Assembly: GCF_020707265.1 (NCBI RefSeq)
Contig: NZ_JAJFEQ010000007.1
Coordinates: forward strand, 62,001 to 126,000
Direction of reading: 5' to 3'
Source: Massilia sp. IC2-477
GTDB lineage: Bacteria; Pseudomonadota; Gammaproteobacteria; Burkholderiales; Burkholderiaceae_D
DNA length: 64,000 nt
Shown: piece after piece, positions 25,840 to 34,619 of the stretch
Layout of the letters: every line of letters begins with the position of its first letter
Position numbering within the stretch: position 1 is the stretch's first letter
Program-made: the position numbers and the translations under genes
Notes under the pieces: model-generated
What the model saw: the letters and a program-made list of their open reading frames with translations, nothing else
Told to the model about the DNA's origin: nothing
Database searches by the model: none

Positions 25840-28667
25840 AAAAAAATAGAAAAGACACGCACGTCCTCGTCGAGAAATCCACGCCCGAGCAAGCGCCCAA
25901 CAAGCGCGTCTGCATCGTCACCGAGGAGTGGCCGGGCCTGCCGGGATGCGGTGGCATTGGTACGGCCTTCTTCGAACTCGCTACCCTGCTCGATCGCTCG
26001 GACTGGGCAGTCACGGTCCTGTTCGTGCCGATGGGCGAAGCGCCGACCCAGCTCGCAGGCCTCGGGAACATCCAGTTCACCGTGCTGGACCTGAAACAAT
26101 ACGTGTACGAACCGTTCTCGTACGAGAAGAAGAGCTTTGCCGTCGCCATGTGGCTGCGCGCGCAAGCCGCGTTCGGATCGGTGCACTTCTGCGACTACAA
26201 GGGCCTGGGATGTGCGGCTACCAGCATGAAGTCGCAAGGGATCGCATTCGGATCGAGCACCCTGTGCGTGCAGCTGCATGGATTCACGCGCTGGGCCACG
26301 GAACTCAACGGCTGCTTCTTCGACCACGAAGACCAGATCCTCATCGACCACCTCGAAAGGACCTCCTCGCTCAATGCCGATGTCATCGTCAGCCCGAGCC
26401 AGTATCTGCTCGACTGGGCCGAGGCGCGCGGCTATACCAGCGCGGCGTCCGTCAAACACTGCATCCCCAACTGTCACGTCGCACTCGAGGGACGCCGTGC
26501 GCTTCTCCCCGCGCGGGACGCGCGGGCTGTCACTGAAATCATCTTTGTCGGGCGCCATGAATCACGCAAGGCGCTCGACGTGTTTGTCGGCGCGATCCTG
26601 AACAACGCCGATGACATCCTGAGGCGCAACATCCAGGTCAGCATCCTCGGTTCCTTCGGGACGGTCAACGAAACCCCGTCCGGCCTGTACCTGATGGACG
26701 CGCTTGGCCCGACCGGCATTTCTGTCAACCTGATCACCGGCCTTGACCGGTTCGGCGTCATCGACTACCTGTGCGAGCGCCAGCAAGCGCTGGTGATCGT
26801 CCCTTCGCCGGAAGAGAATTCGCCATACACGGTACTGGAGTCGCTGGTGCTGGGCATTCCCGTGATCACTTCCGAGCGTGGCGGCGCGCGTGAACTGTAT
26901 GCAGACGACAGCGTCGGCGAGTATGTGTTCGAGCCGAGCCTGTCCGCCCTGTCCGACAAGCTCGCCGCCATCCTGGCGCAGGGCGCCAGGGCGGCTCCCG
27001 TCTCCGCCGCCGTCCGCTGCACGCACGAGACCTGGCTGGCGCTGCTGGCCGGCATCGCAAGGCTTCCCGCACCGCAGGCCCAGGCCGCACACGACCTCAT
27101 GGTCACCGTCGGCATCACCCATTACGAGCGTCCGGACAAGATCATCGACGCGGTGAGCTCGATGCTGCTGCAAACCTACCAGAACATCGAACTGCTGGTG
27201 GTGGACGACGGCTCGCGCAGCGACGAAGCCCTGCAGACCCTGGCCTATGTCGAAGCACTGGTCACGCGCGCCGGCGGCCGTGTGATACGCCAGCCGAACG
27301 GCTACCTTGGCGCCGCCCGCAACGCCCTCATTCGCGAAGCGCGCGGTGAACTGCTTGTCTTCCTCGACGACGACAACGTTGCGCTGCCGCATATGGTCGA
27401 AACGCTCGTGCAGGCGATCCAAAACAGCGGTGCCGATGCGGTGACTGCACAGTCGATCTTCATGCCCCTGTCGGCACGCAACGAAATGATCGCGAAGAAG
27501 ACCAGCCTCGAGGAGCCGGTCTCGTACGTGCCGACGGCAGGACCGCTGGCGCTTGCCCCGATCAGGAACGTATTCGGGGATGCATCCGGCATCTACCGCA
27601 AGCAAATGCTGAAGGACCTGGGCGGCTATACTGAGCTGCGCAATGTGGGCTACGAAGACTACGAGCTGTACACCCGCATTGCCCTGGCCGGCTACCGCAT
27701 CGCGAGTTGCCCGCTGCCGCTCTACCTGTACGAGATCGGCCGTCCGAGCATGCTGACCAGGAACAGCATGGTCAAGGACTTCCAGCGCGTCTTCCGGACC
27801 GTGAAGGAGGGCGCGGGCGACCCGCGCTTCGTCGATCTGATCGAGATTGGTACCGGCGCGCGCGTACGCGAACTTGCTTTCAACCGCAAGCACTGGGAAT
27901 ACAGCCATCATCCGGACGCGGAACACATGCTGCCGCTGCTCGAAGATCCCGACAACAAGGAACGCTACATCAACTGCCTGCTGCAGCTGGCGATCGGCCG
28001 TGGCTACCGGAATTTCGTCAGCGCCCTGCTGCTCAGCCAGACGCCGGCTACCCTGCAGGTGGCCAAGCCGCGTGCGATCGTCGCCGAATGCAAGCACAGC
28101 CTGCTGTCGATCGGCGAGCTGAGCGCGCTGTCGTCCAGCTGCTGGGACGAGGATCCCAACCTGTTCATCCTGAATTTTGCCAAGGCGGCCTTGACGACTG
28201 TCGGAACCGAACCGATGGTCGACCAGCTGCTGAACACCTGGCTGGCGCGCTTCGACAGCGATGCTCGCCTGGTCCGGGCGCTGTCGCCACAACTGCTCCA
28301 CACGCTGGCCGTGATGCTGCGCGACGACCTGGCCAGCCGTCCGCAATTCCTTTCCATGTTCCACACGCTCGCGCTGCACGCCGTCAAGGCAGGGGCGCCA
28401 GACGTGTTCAAGGTCGCTTTCGGCGAAGTTTTTTCGCTCGAAACCGCAGAGTATCTCGAGCGCTACCGCGACGTCGGAGAAGTCTTTGGCAAGGTCCCTG
28501 CCAAGGGCTTCATGCACTTCCTGAGGCTGGGCGGAAAGGAGAATCGATCAGGCTTCGCCAACACCTTCCCGATCGTGAAGTCCTGTCTCGCCGACGACCC
28601 GAACGCGGAGATCCCGATGCACTTGCGCACCATGCTGGCCAAGGCGGACGAAGCCGCGCTTGCCTGA
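25836..28667 (+). CDS. Fused glycosyltransferase, GT4 then GT2
   Basis: The 943-residue protein joins two transferases. Residues about 23-410 are GT4-like (RVCIVTEEWPGLPGCGGIGT at the start; VIVPSPEENSPYTVLESLVL in the donor-binding half). Residues about 425-650 are GT2 (MVTVGITHYERPDKIIDAVS, VVDDGSR, FLDDDNVALPHMVE). The last 290 residues are helical and unassigned. Two catalytic units in one chain suggest that two consecutive sugars are added, as in some capsule and teichoic-type polymer synthases. It overlaps the upstream gene by ATGA, so translation is coupled. Confidence 0.88.
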   Translation: MKKNRKDTHVLVEKSTPEQAPNKRVCIVTEEWPGLPGCGGIGTAFFELATLLDRSDWAVTVLFVPMGEAPTQLAGLGNIQFTVLDLKQYVYEPFSYEKKSFAVAMWLRAQAAFGSVHFCDYKGLGCAATSMKSQGIAFGSSTLCVQLHGFTRWATELNGCFFDHEDQILIDHLERTSSLNADVIVSPSQYLLDWAEARGYTSAASVKHCIPNCHVALEGRRALLPARDARAVTEIIFVGRHESRKALDVFVGAILNNADDILRRNIQVSILGSFGTVNETPSGLYLMDALGPTGISVNLITGLDRFGVIDYLCERQQALVIVPSPEENSPYTVLESLVLGIPVITSERGGARELYADDSVGEYVFEPSLSALSDKLAAILAQGARAAPVSAAVRCTHETWLALLAGIARLPAPQAQAAHDLMVTVGITHYERPDKIIDAVSSMLLQTYQNIELLVVDDGSRSDEALQTLAYVEALVTRAGGRVIRQPNGYLGAARNALIREARGELLVFLDDDNVALPHMVETLVQAIQNSGADAVTAQSIFMPLSARNEMIAKKTSLEEPVSYVPTAGPLALAPIRNVFGDASGIYRKQMLKDLGGYTELRNVGYEDYELYTRIALAGYRIASCPLPLYLYEIGRPSMLTRNSMVKDFQRVFRTVKEGAGDPRFVDLIEIGTGARVRELAFNRKHWEYSHHPDAEHMLPLLEDPDNKERYINCLLQLAIGRGYRNFVSALLLSQTPATLQVAKPRAIVAECKHSLLSIGELSALSSSCWDEDPNLFILNFAKAALTTVGTEPMVDQLLNTWLARFDSDARLVRALSPQLLHTLAVMLRDDLASRPQFLSMFHTLALHAVKAGAPDVFKVAFGEVFSLETAEYLERYRDVGEVFGKVPAKGFMHFLRLGGKENRSGFANTFPIVKSCLADDPNAEIPMHLRTMLAKADEAALA

Positions 28668-28727
28668 GCCGAACGCTCAGCCATTTGCTAGCACTTGTAT
28701 ACACAGATAGCCAGCGCACGATTGCGC

Positions 28728-28764
28728 ATTTTTGCGTTTTATTGACACTTCGCAAAAATTGTCA
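28728..28764. repeat. Nested inverted repeats upstream of the second M35 peptidase gene
   Basis: ATTTTTGCG (28728-28736) and CGCAAAAAT (28751-28759) are exact complements around 14 bases. TGACA (28743-28747) and TGTCA (28760-28764) form a second, overlapping inverted pair. TTGACA at 28742 also fits a sigma-70 -35 box, although no good -10 follows at the right spacing. The AT-rich block lies 60 bases after the GT4-GT2 stop and about 130 bases before the peptidase start. It could be an operator, or a terminator of the glycan operon. Confidence 0.5.
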
Positions 28765-28894
28765 CGTTCAGGCTGATTCAACTTTACACATGTCCATGTT
28801 TCCGTAAATATGCTTTGAGTTATCTCATGTCATATGGGTAACGCGATAAGGCTGAAGCAAAGCCACATAACTAATTTTCATACGGAGAATGAGC

Positions 28895-30025
28895 ATGAGC
28901 TTGAAAGGCATCTGGAAGTCGGCATTGGGCATGGCTGCGCTCGCGGCAGCATGCAACGTACAGGCGGCGCCGAAAGGCGTGGCCGTCACCGTGGTCCCCG
29001 AAAAGACCGCGCTCGGCCAGAGCGACGACGTGGTGGTGCGCGTCACCATCACCAACAATTCGGGCGCGCCGCAGTACATCCTGAAGTCGCGCACGCCCTT
29101 CAACGGCGTGGAGGAAGCGCTGTTCGAGGTGCGCCGCGACGGCCAGCCGGTGGTCTACCTGGGCGCGCACATCAAGCGCGCCGCCCCGACCGCGGCCGAC
29201 TACTTCCTGCTCAAGCCGGGCGCCTCGCACAGCGTCAAGGTGGAACTGTCCGCCCTGTACGACATGAGCGTGAGCGGCGACTACCAGATCAGCTTCAAGC
29301 AGGCCTCGCCGCAGCTGTTCCTGGCCACGCCGGCAGCCAGCGGCCGCAGCGGCGCCGCGGCGGCCTTCGATGCCGACGATGCCAGCGGCGACAACGCCAG
29401 CCTGGTGTCGGCCCCGGCCTCGGTCTGGATCGACGGCCGCGTGGCGCGCGGCCAGAAGTCGCAGGTGGTGCTCGACATCGAAGCGATGAAGCAGGCCGCG
29501 GTCCAGCCGGCCGCCGCCAGCCTGAGCTTCAGCAAGTGCACCACCTCGCAGCAGACCACCATCTCCCAGGCGATGTCGGCCGGCTCCAGCATGGCCAGCA
29601 ACAGCGACGCCTACATGCAGCGCGGCGTGATCGGCACCCGCTACACCAAGTGGTTCGGCGCCAACAACAGCAGCCGCGTGGCCACCGTCAAGTCGCACTT
29701 CGTGGCGATCAAGGATGCCTTCGCCAACAAGCCGGTGACCGTGGATTGCGGCTGCAACCAGAACTACTACGCCTACGTGTATCCGACCCAGCCGTACAAG
29801 ATCTACGTCTGCAAGGCCTTCTGGTCGGCGCCGATGACGGGCACCGATTCGAAGGGCGGCACCCTGGTGCACGAGATGAGCCACTTCAACGTGGTGGCAG
29901 GCACCGATGACCACGTGTACGGCCAGTCCGGCGCCGCCAGCCTGGCGATCAGCAACCCGGCCCAGGCCGTCGACAACGCCGACTCGCACGAGTACTTTGC
30001 CGAGAACACCCCGGCGCTGAACTAA
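28895..30025 (+). CDS. Secreted M35-family peptidyl-Lys-type metalloendopeptidase (second copy)
   Basis: A 376-residue paralogue of the peptidase at 17806-18879, similar along its whole length. It has a signal peptide ending near NVQAA (residue 25), an N-terminal beta-rich region at about 26-180, and the zinc motif HEMSH at 326-330 with GTDDHVYG at 336-343. I prefer the second of two in-frame ATGs (28895) because GGAG is 7 bases upstream of it but only one base from the first. It has its own AT-rich upstream region and a strong hairpin after the stop, so it is probably monocistronic. Confidence 0.93.
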   Translation: MSLKGIWKSALGMAALAAACNVQAAPKGVAVTVVPEKTALGQSDDVVVRVTITNNSGAPQYILKSRTPFNGVEEALFEVRRDGQPVVYLGAHIKRAAPTAADYFLLKPGASHSVKVELSALYDMSVSGDYQISFKQASPQLFLATPAASGRSGAAAAFDADDASGDNASLVSAPASVWIDGRVARGQKSQVVLDIEAMKQAAVQPAAASLSFSKCTTSQQTTISQAMSAGSSMASNSDAYMQRGVIGTRYTKWFGANNSSRVATVKSHFVAIKDAFANKPVTVDCGCNQNYYAYVYPTQPYKIYVCKAFWSAPMTGTDSKGGTLVHEMSHFNVVAGTDDHVYGQSGAASLAISNPAQAVDNADSHEYFAENTPALN

Positions 30026-30036
30026 GCTGCGTTCCA

Positions 30037-30062
30037 CATGGCGCGGCCCTTGCCGCGCCATG
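30037..30062. terminator. Bidirectional hairpin between convergent genes
   Basis: CATGGCGCGGC and GCCGCGCCATG form a perfect 11-bp stem with loop CCTT, between the M35 peptidase stop and the stop of the minus-strand haloperoxidase-like gene. No clear T-run exists on either side. Its place suggests a shared transcription end. Confidence 0.65.
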
Positions 30063-30069
30063 CTACTTC

Positions 30070-31593
30070 CTAGCGCGCCGGCGGCGCCAGCCCGCGCTGG
30101 ACGACATAGTCCGCCACCCGGTGCGACATCGCGATCCCCGCCTGCTTGTCGAACTGCCAGTGCACGCCGAGGTAGATGCGGCTTTGCGCGCCCTCCTCTT
30201 CCGCATGGCTCAGGTTGCGGTAGCTGCGCGAGATCTTCGGCCGCACCCGGCCGTTGTTGTCGCGCGTGACGCCATTGAATTCGTCCGAGACGAAGCTGAA
30301 GGGCTGGTTGTCGCCGTACAGCCGGCGCAAGGTATGGAACAGGGCCCCGCCCAGGCTCGCGTGGCCGGACGGATAGGACGGGAACGAAGGCGTGAAGTCG
30401 GGGCCGGTCAGGTTGCTGGCGGGCGAACCGAGCGGCGTCCAGTTCGGATCGCCCTGGGTGTCCGGATTGCCGTCGCCCCTGCCGGTCGGGCCGCTGCCTG
30501 GGCTGGCTTCGCGCACCCCGTGCACCGGGCGCCAGACATCGTAGTGGTACTTGGCGTCCCAGCCGGCGATGGTGGCGTCGGCGATCGCCACGTTCACCAG
30601 GGCCAGCGCGCGCGCCAGCGCCATCGGATCGGACGTCTTCCTGAGCAGCAGCTGGAGCGCGATCTGGTTGTACATGCGCACCGGCGTGCCGAGCCAGGCG
30701 ACGCTGTCGTAGCCCCAGAAAATGCCGGTCACGGTCTGGTCCGGCGTGCGCCGGGTGGGCGTCCGGACGCCATCGCCGCCCAGCTGCTTCACCTCGTTGA
30801 AGGCTTGGGTGTAGGCACTGCTGTTCAAGGCCGGCGGCGGCGCCGGGCGGAACTGGCTGGCTGACGGGATCACGAAGGGTTTCACCCGTCCCCACCAGGC
30901 GCCGACCGCATACGGGATCCGGCTCACCGGGTCGGAGCGCCACTTGCCGGGCTCCTTGTGCAGCGGATAGTCCTGCCCCACCACCGGTTCGCCCTGGTAG
31001 CTGCCGTCATTGGCGCGCAGCGCCAGGATCGCGGCGGCGGCGCGGCGGCCGACCTCGATGCCGTTCAGCTTGGCGCGGCCGTCCGGCAGGCGCGCCAGGT
31101 CGTCGCGCAGCCAGGCAGCGATGCGCGCGGCCTGGCGCGGGTACAGCGCCGCCAGGGTGTCGTGCGCGGCCTGGGCGATGGCGGCGTCGCGCGAGCTGTC
31201 GGGATAGGCCGGGAGCGGGCCGACATACGGCCGGTATTGGCCGCAGATCGCGGCCAGCGCATCGTGCATGGCGATGTGGACGATCGCGAACACGCGGCTG
31301 ACGCGGGTGCGGCCCATCTGCTCCGGCATCGGCGAGGTCGCACCTGGCCGGCTCGGGGGCGTGTGGTCGTAGCCCTGCACCCGCTGCGCCAGCTCGTTCC
31401 AGTAGGCCAGCCGCAGCGCCGGATTGGCGCCGTTCGGGGCCGCGTAGCGCCATGGCGGCTCCTTCGAGTCGGGCTGGGTCAGGTACTGCACGGGCATGGG
31501 TGGCGGCGCGGAGAAGCTGGACGGCGGGGAAGCGCCGGCGGCCAGGGCCGGCATGGCGAGGACACAGAGCAGGATCCTGATGCGCGATGTCAT
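30070..31593 (-). CDS. Vanadium-dependent haloperoxidase / PAP2-type phosphatase-like protein, exported
   Basis: A 507-residue exported protein with a Sec signal (MTSRIRILLCVLAMPALAAG). The C-terminal part has the vanadate/phosphate-binding motifs of the haloperoxidase-acid phosphatase superfamily: PSYPSGHASLGGALF, and SRIYLGVHWQFD with the axial His. The Lys-containing first motif is less clear. Bacterial members may oxidise halides or act as phosphatases, and sequence alone does not decide. The ATG at 31593 has GGAG 8 bases upstream; a longer frame has no support. It is transcribed alone, convergent with the second M35 gene. Confidence 0.82.
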   Translation of the reverse strand: MTSRIRILLCVLAMPALAAGASPPSSFSAPPPMPVQYLTQPDSKEPPWRYAAPNGANPALRLAYWNELAQRVQGYDHTPPSRPGATSPMPEQMGRTRVSRVFAIVHIAMHDALAAICGQYRPYVGPLPAYPDSSRDAAIAQAAHDTLAALYPRQAARIAAWLRDDLARLPDGRAKLNGIEVGRRAAAAILALRANDGSYQGEPVVGQDYPLHKEPGKWRSDPVSRIPYAVGAWWGRVKPFVIPSASQFRPAPPPALNSSAYTQAFNEVKQLGGDGVRTPTRRTPDQTVTGIFWGYDSVAWLGTPVRMYNQIALQLLLRKTSDPMALARALALVNVAIADATIAGWDAKYHYDVWRPVHGVREASPGSGPTGRGDGNPDTQGDPNWTPLGSPASNLTGPDFTPSFPSYPSGHASLGGALFHTLRRLYGDNQPFSFVSDEFNGVTRDNNGRVRPKISRSYRNLSHAEEEGAQSRIYLGVHWQFDKQAGIAMSHRVADYVVQRGLAPPAR

Positions 31594-31808
31594 GGTGGTA
31601 CTCCGGTGGTGGGCCCGGCTCCGGGATGAAGCCGGCGAGGTAAGCGAACTGACTGGCTCGACAGTACAAGCCGGCCCACCGGCCCACAAGCGGAAGCGTC
31701 AGGACAATTGATTGACCACAGGAGGGATGCCAGCCGGCACCGAGCCGGCGTTGGCTTGACGCAAGAACCTGGATTTTCTTGCGTTTTTACATGTCTCGCA
31801 GGACAGCT

Positions 31809-32309
31809 TCAGCGGCCCGTGAAGCTGAAGCGCAGCGGCGCTGCGGGACTCTGGCGGATCGCGTCGAGCTGCGCCGTGTCCGGCAGCCAGGGACCGTCGT
31901 AGCGGATCTCGTAGCTGCCCTTCCCCTTCCTGAACGCGTAGGTGGGGGTGATGTCGATGGTGTTCATGTGCATGCTGTGCGGGGCCACGGCCTGCCAGTC
32001 GGCCGCCGTCAGCGGAGCGCGCTTGACCATCATGCCGGTATAGGCCAGCGGCTGGCCGGCCTTGCCGGCGCGGACTTCGCGCACATCGAAGCGCGGACCG
32101 GTCAGCTCGTCGCCGGCGGCCACTTCGCGCGGCACGTAGATCGTGGTCTCGCCGTGGTTCTCGACCAGCAGGCGCAATTTCACCCTGCCCCCTTCGGTCT
32201 CGACTTCCAGGCGGTGCTGGACAGTCTGCTCGGTCTCGACGGCGCCGACGGTAGTCACGAGGCCCCCGAGGACGAGCAGCAGCGGTGGCAGGAATCGTTT
32301 GGCATGCAT
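31809..32309 (-). CDS. Stand-alone homologue of the M35 peptidase N-terminal region
   Basis: A 166-residue exported protein with a signal peptide (cleavage near VGAVE, residue 22-24). Its mature part lines up with the N-terminal beta-rich region of the two M35 peptidases in this window: GQPLAYTGMMVKRAPLTAADW corresponds to GQPVRYLGIKVKRAAPGPGDY and GQPVVYLGAHIKRAAPTAADY, and GSYEIRYDG corresponds to GPYQLRYRT. No zinc motif is present. It may act in trans as an inhibitor or folding helper of the peptidases, or be an unrelated use of the same fold. AGGGG precedes the ATG. A small palindrome lies at 32319-32333. Confidence 0.75.
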   Translation of the reverse strand: MHAKRFLPPLLLVLGGLVTTVGAVETEQTVQHRLEVETEGGRVKLRLLVENHGETTIYVPREVAAGDELTGPRFDVREVRAGKAGQPLAYTGMMVKRAPLTAADWQAVAPHSMHMNTIDITPTYAFRKGKGSYEIRYDGPWLPDTAQLDAIRQSPAAPLRFSFTGR

Positions 32310-32355
32310 GGAAACCCCTGAAATATTATTTCAAACCAAGCACTAAAATGAAAGA

Positions 32356-33111
32356 TTATTGCACCCCGGCTGGCAGGGCTTCCGGCACCGACGCCAGGAT
32401 CATCACGGCCACCCGCCGGTTGCGCGCCTGGCCGGCCGGGCTATCGTTGGCGGCAACCGGACGCGTGGCGCCGTGGCCGATGGCCGACAGGCGCGCATCT
32501 GCAATCCCGTTCTCGATGAACAGGCGCACCACGCTGGCGGCGCGCACCGCCGACAGTTCCCAGTTCGACGCGTACTTGTCGTTGGTGATCGGTAGCAGGT
32601 CGGTATGGCCTTCGACCTCGATCCGGTGCGGATCCTTCTTCAAGAGTCCCGCCACCTGGCCCAGCACCTCTCGCGCATCCTGCTGCAGGGTCGCCTCCCC
32701 TTGCGCGAACAGCACGCTGGCATTGAGTTCGATGCCGATCCCGCGCGCGTTCTGCGTCACCCTGACCTGCCCCGACTTCACCAGCGGCAGCAGGGTCGCA
32801 TTCAGGTCTTTCGCCAGGGTTTGCATGCGCTCGCGCTCGCGCTTTGCGGCCTCGATGCGCTTGCGGTTCACGATGTGCGACAAGGGCAGCACCGGCTCGA
32901 CGCTGGTATAGGCCTGGGGCGCGACCTGGCGCCCGCCGAAGGCGTCGCCCAGGGCTTCGGACAGCACCGCGTACTTGCCCTCGTTGACGATCGAGATCGC
33001 GTACATCACCACGAAAAAGGCGAACAGCAGCGTGATGAAGTCGGCGTAGGAGATCAGCCAGCGCTCGTGGTGTTCGGCTCCTGTTCCCTCGTCGTAGCGT
33101 TTGCGCGCCAT
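32356..33111 (-). CDS. motD: Flagellar motor stator protein MotD (MotB family)
   Basis: MotB-type proteins anchor the stator to peptidoglycan and form the ion channel with the MotA-type partner. The 251-residue product begins with a positively charged stretch, then one transmembrane helix (WLISYADFITLLFAFFVVMY) carrying the channel Asp in SYADF. Residues about 120-240 are the OmpA-like peptidoglycan-binding domain (IEVEGHTDLLPI, NWELSAVRAASVVRLF). It follows motC by 15 bases. I use the motC/motD names because the pair lies beside fliA, as in Pseudomonas. Confidence 0.92.
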   Translation of the reverse strand: MARKRYDEGTGAEHHERWLISYADFITLLFAFFVVMYAISIVNEGKYAVLSEALGDAFGGRQVAPQAYTSVEPVLPLSHIVNRKRIEAAKRERERMQTLAKDLNATLLPLVKSGQVRVTQNARGIGIELNASVLFAQGEATLQQDAREVLGQVAGLLKKDPHRIEVEGHTDLLPITNDKYASNWELSAVRAASVVRLFIENGIADARLSAIGHGATRPVAANDSPAGQARNRRVAVMILASVPEALPAGVQ

Positions 33112-33126
33112 GGCCTGGTCACCCCG

Positions 33127-33870
33127 TCAGTGGCGTGTCAGCAGGCTCGCCACCCGTTCGTCGACCACGCGGGTGTGGTCGCCGGTGGCGAGATCGTGGA
33201 AGACTTCGGCGAGGATTTCGTACTGGGCCACCTTGTCGCTGACGATGGCCTTGAGCTTGTTCCCGACCGGGTAGAAGAACAGGTTGGCCAGGCCCACGCC
33301 GTACACGGTGGAGACGAAGGCCACCGCGATGCCCGAGCCCAGGCGCGAGGGATCGGACAGGTTTTCCATCACGTGGATCAGGCCCAGCACCGCACCCAGG
33401 ATGCCGATGGTCGGCGCGTAGCCGGCGGCGGATTCCCAGATGCGCGCCGCCTGGCGCTGCGAGAATTCGTAGGCCGTGATTTCGCTTTCCAGCAGGCTGC
33501 GGATCTTTTCGGGGGCGATGCCGTCGACCACCAGGCGCAGGCCCTTCTGGATGAATTTATCTTTCGTGGCCATGTACTGCTCGAGCGAGAGCAGGCCGTC
33601 GCGCCGCGCGGACAGGCTCCACAGCGCGATCTCGCGCGACAGCTTGTCGCGGCCGGAGGGTGGCGGGAAAAACACCCAGCGCAGCATGGAGAGGCCCAGC
33701 ATGAAGCTGCGCCGCTCGCTCTGCAGCAGCACGGCGCCCGCGGTGCCGATCACCACGATGGCAAAGGCCGCCGGCTGGATCAGCGACGCGAAGCGACCGC
33801 CGTCGAGCGTATGCCCGACCAGCACGCCCGCGATCGCGAGCACCAGGCCGGCTACGCTGGCCCAGTCCAT
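33127..33870 (-). CDS. motC: Flagellar motor stator protein MotC (MotA family)
   Basis: This 247-residue inner-membrane protein pairs with MotD as the stator that turns the motor. It has four hydrophobic segments, the MotA signature at about residues 145-205 (AAGYAPTIGILGAVLGLIHV), and a charged cytoplasmic loop (SREIALWSLSARRDGLLSLE) that faces the rotor. AAGGAG precedes the ATG. Its first 19 bases overlap the end of fliA, so translation is probably coupled. Confidence 0.93.
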   Translation of the reverse strand: MDWASVAGLVLAIAGVLVGHTLDGGRFASLIQPAAFAIVVIGTAGAVLLQSERRSFMLGLSMLRWVFFPPPSGRDKLSREIALWSLSARRDGLLSLEQYMATKDKFIQKGLRLVVDGIAPEKIRSLLESEITAYEFSQRQAARIWESAAGYAPTIGILGAVLGLIHVMENLSDPSRLGSGIAVAFVSTVYGVGLANLFFYPVGNKLKAIVSDKVAQYEILAEVFHDLATGDHTRVVDERVASLLTRH

Positions 33871-34583
33871 AACTGCTCCTTGAGTGCGGCGCGCAGGCGC
33901 GAAACGGCCTGGGTGTGCAGCTGCGACACGCGCGATTCGCTCACGCCCATGACGGCGCCGATTTCCTTCAGGTTGAGCTCTTCTTCGTAATACAGGCCCA
34001 TCAGCATTTTCTCGCGCGGCGGCAGGTTATCGATGGCGTCGATCACGGCCTGGCGGAAGCCCGTATCGAGCAGGCTGCGCAGCGGATCGTCGTCGTCCAC
34101 CGCATAGCGGTCGAGGAAGCCGTCGCTGCCGCCTTCCTCGTCGTGGAAGTCTTCGTAGTACAGCAGCTGGTGGCCGCCCGAGTCGCCCAGCATCTCCTGG
34201 TAGTCGGCGAGCGACATCTTGAGCGATTTGGCGATCTCGGATTCGCTGGCCGGACGGCCCAGGCGCTGCTGCAGCGCCTCCATCGCGGCTTCGACCTTGC
34301 GCATGTTCTGGCGCGTCGAGCGCGGCATCCAGTCGCTGTTGCGCAGCTCGTCCAGCATGGCGCCGCGGATGCGCAAGACCGCATAGGTCTCGAACTGGGC
34401 GCCGTGGTTGTCCTCGTAGCGGTTGATCGCATCGAGCAGGCCGATCATGCCGGCCTGGACCAGGTCATCGACTTCCACCGAAGGCGGCAGCTTGGCCTTC
34501 ATGTGGTGGGCAAGACGCTTCACCAACGGCATGTGCTCCGTCAGCAAATGGTTCTTGTCCGCTTTCCCTTTGACCGTGTACAT
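33852..34583 (-). CDS. fliA: RNA polymerase sigma-28 factor FliA
   Basis: FliA directs late flagellar promoters such as that at 8566-8592 and is held inactive by FlgM. The 243-residue protein shows sigma-70 regions in order: region 2 (DDLVQAGMIGLLDAINRYED and RIRGAMLDELRNSDWMPRS), region 3 (MRKVEAAMEALQQRLGRPAS), and region 4 (YYEEELNLKEIGAVMGVSES with an HTH near the C-terminus). Length is typical. It lies between flhG (36 bases) and motC. The ribosome site is weak (GGGAAAG, rather far). Confidence 0.96.
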   Translation of the reverse strand: MYTVKGKADKNHLLTEHMPLVKRLAHHMKAKLPPSVEVDDLVQAGMIGLLDAINRYEDNHGAQFETYAVLRIRGAMLDELRNSDWMPRSTRQNMRKVEAAMEALQQRLGRPASESEIAKSLKMSLADYQEMLGDSGGHQLLYYEDFHDEEGGSDGFLDRYAVDDDDPLRSLLDTGFRQAVIDAIDNLPPREKMLMGLYYEEELNLKEIGAVMGVSESRVSQLHTQAVSRLRAALKEQLWTGPA

Positions 34584-34619
34584 GCGTTCTGCTTATCTTT
34601 CCCGCGTTTCGTGTTCTTC

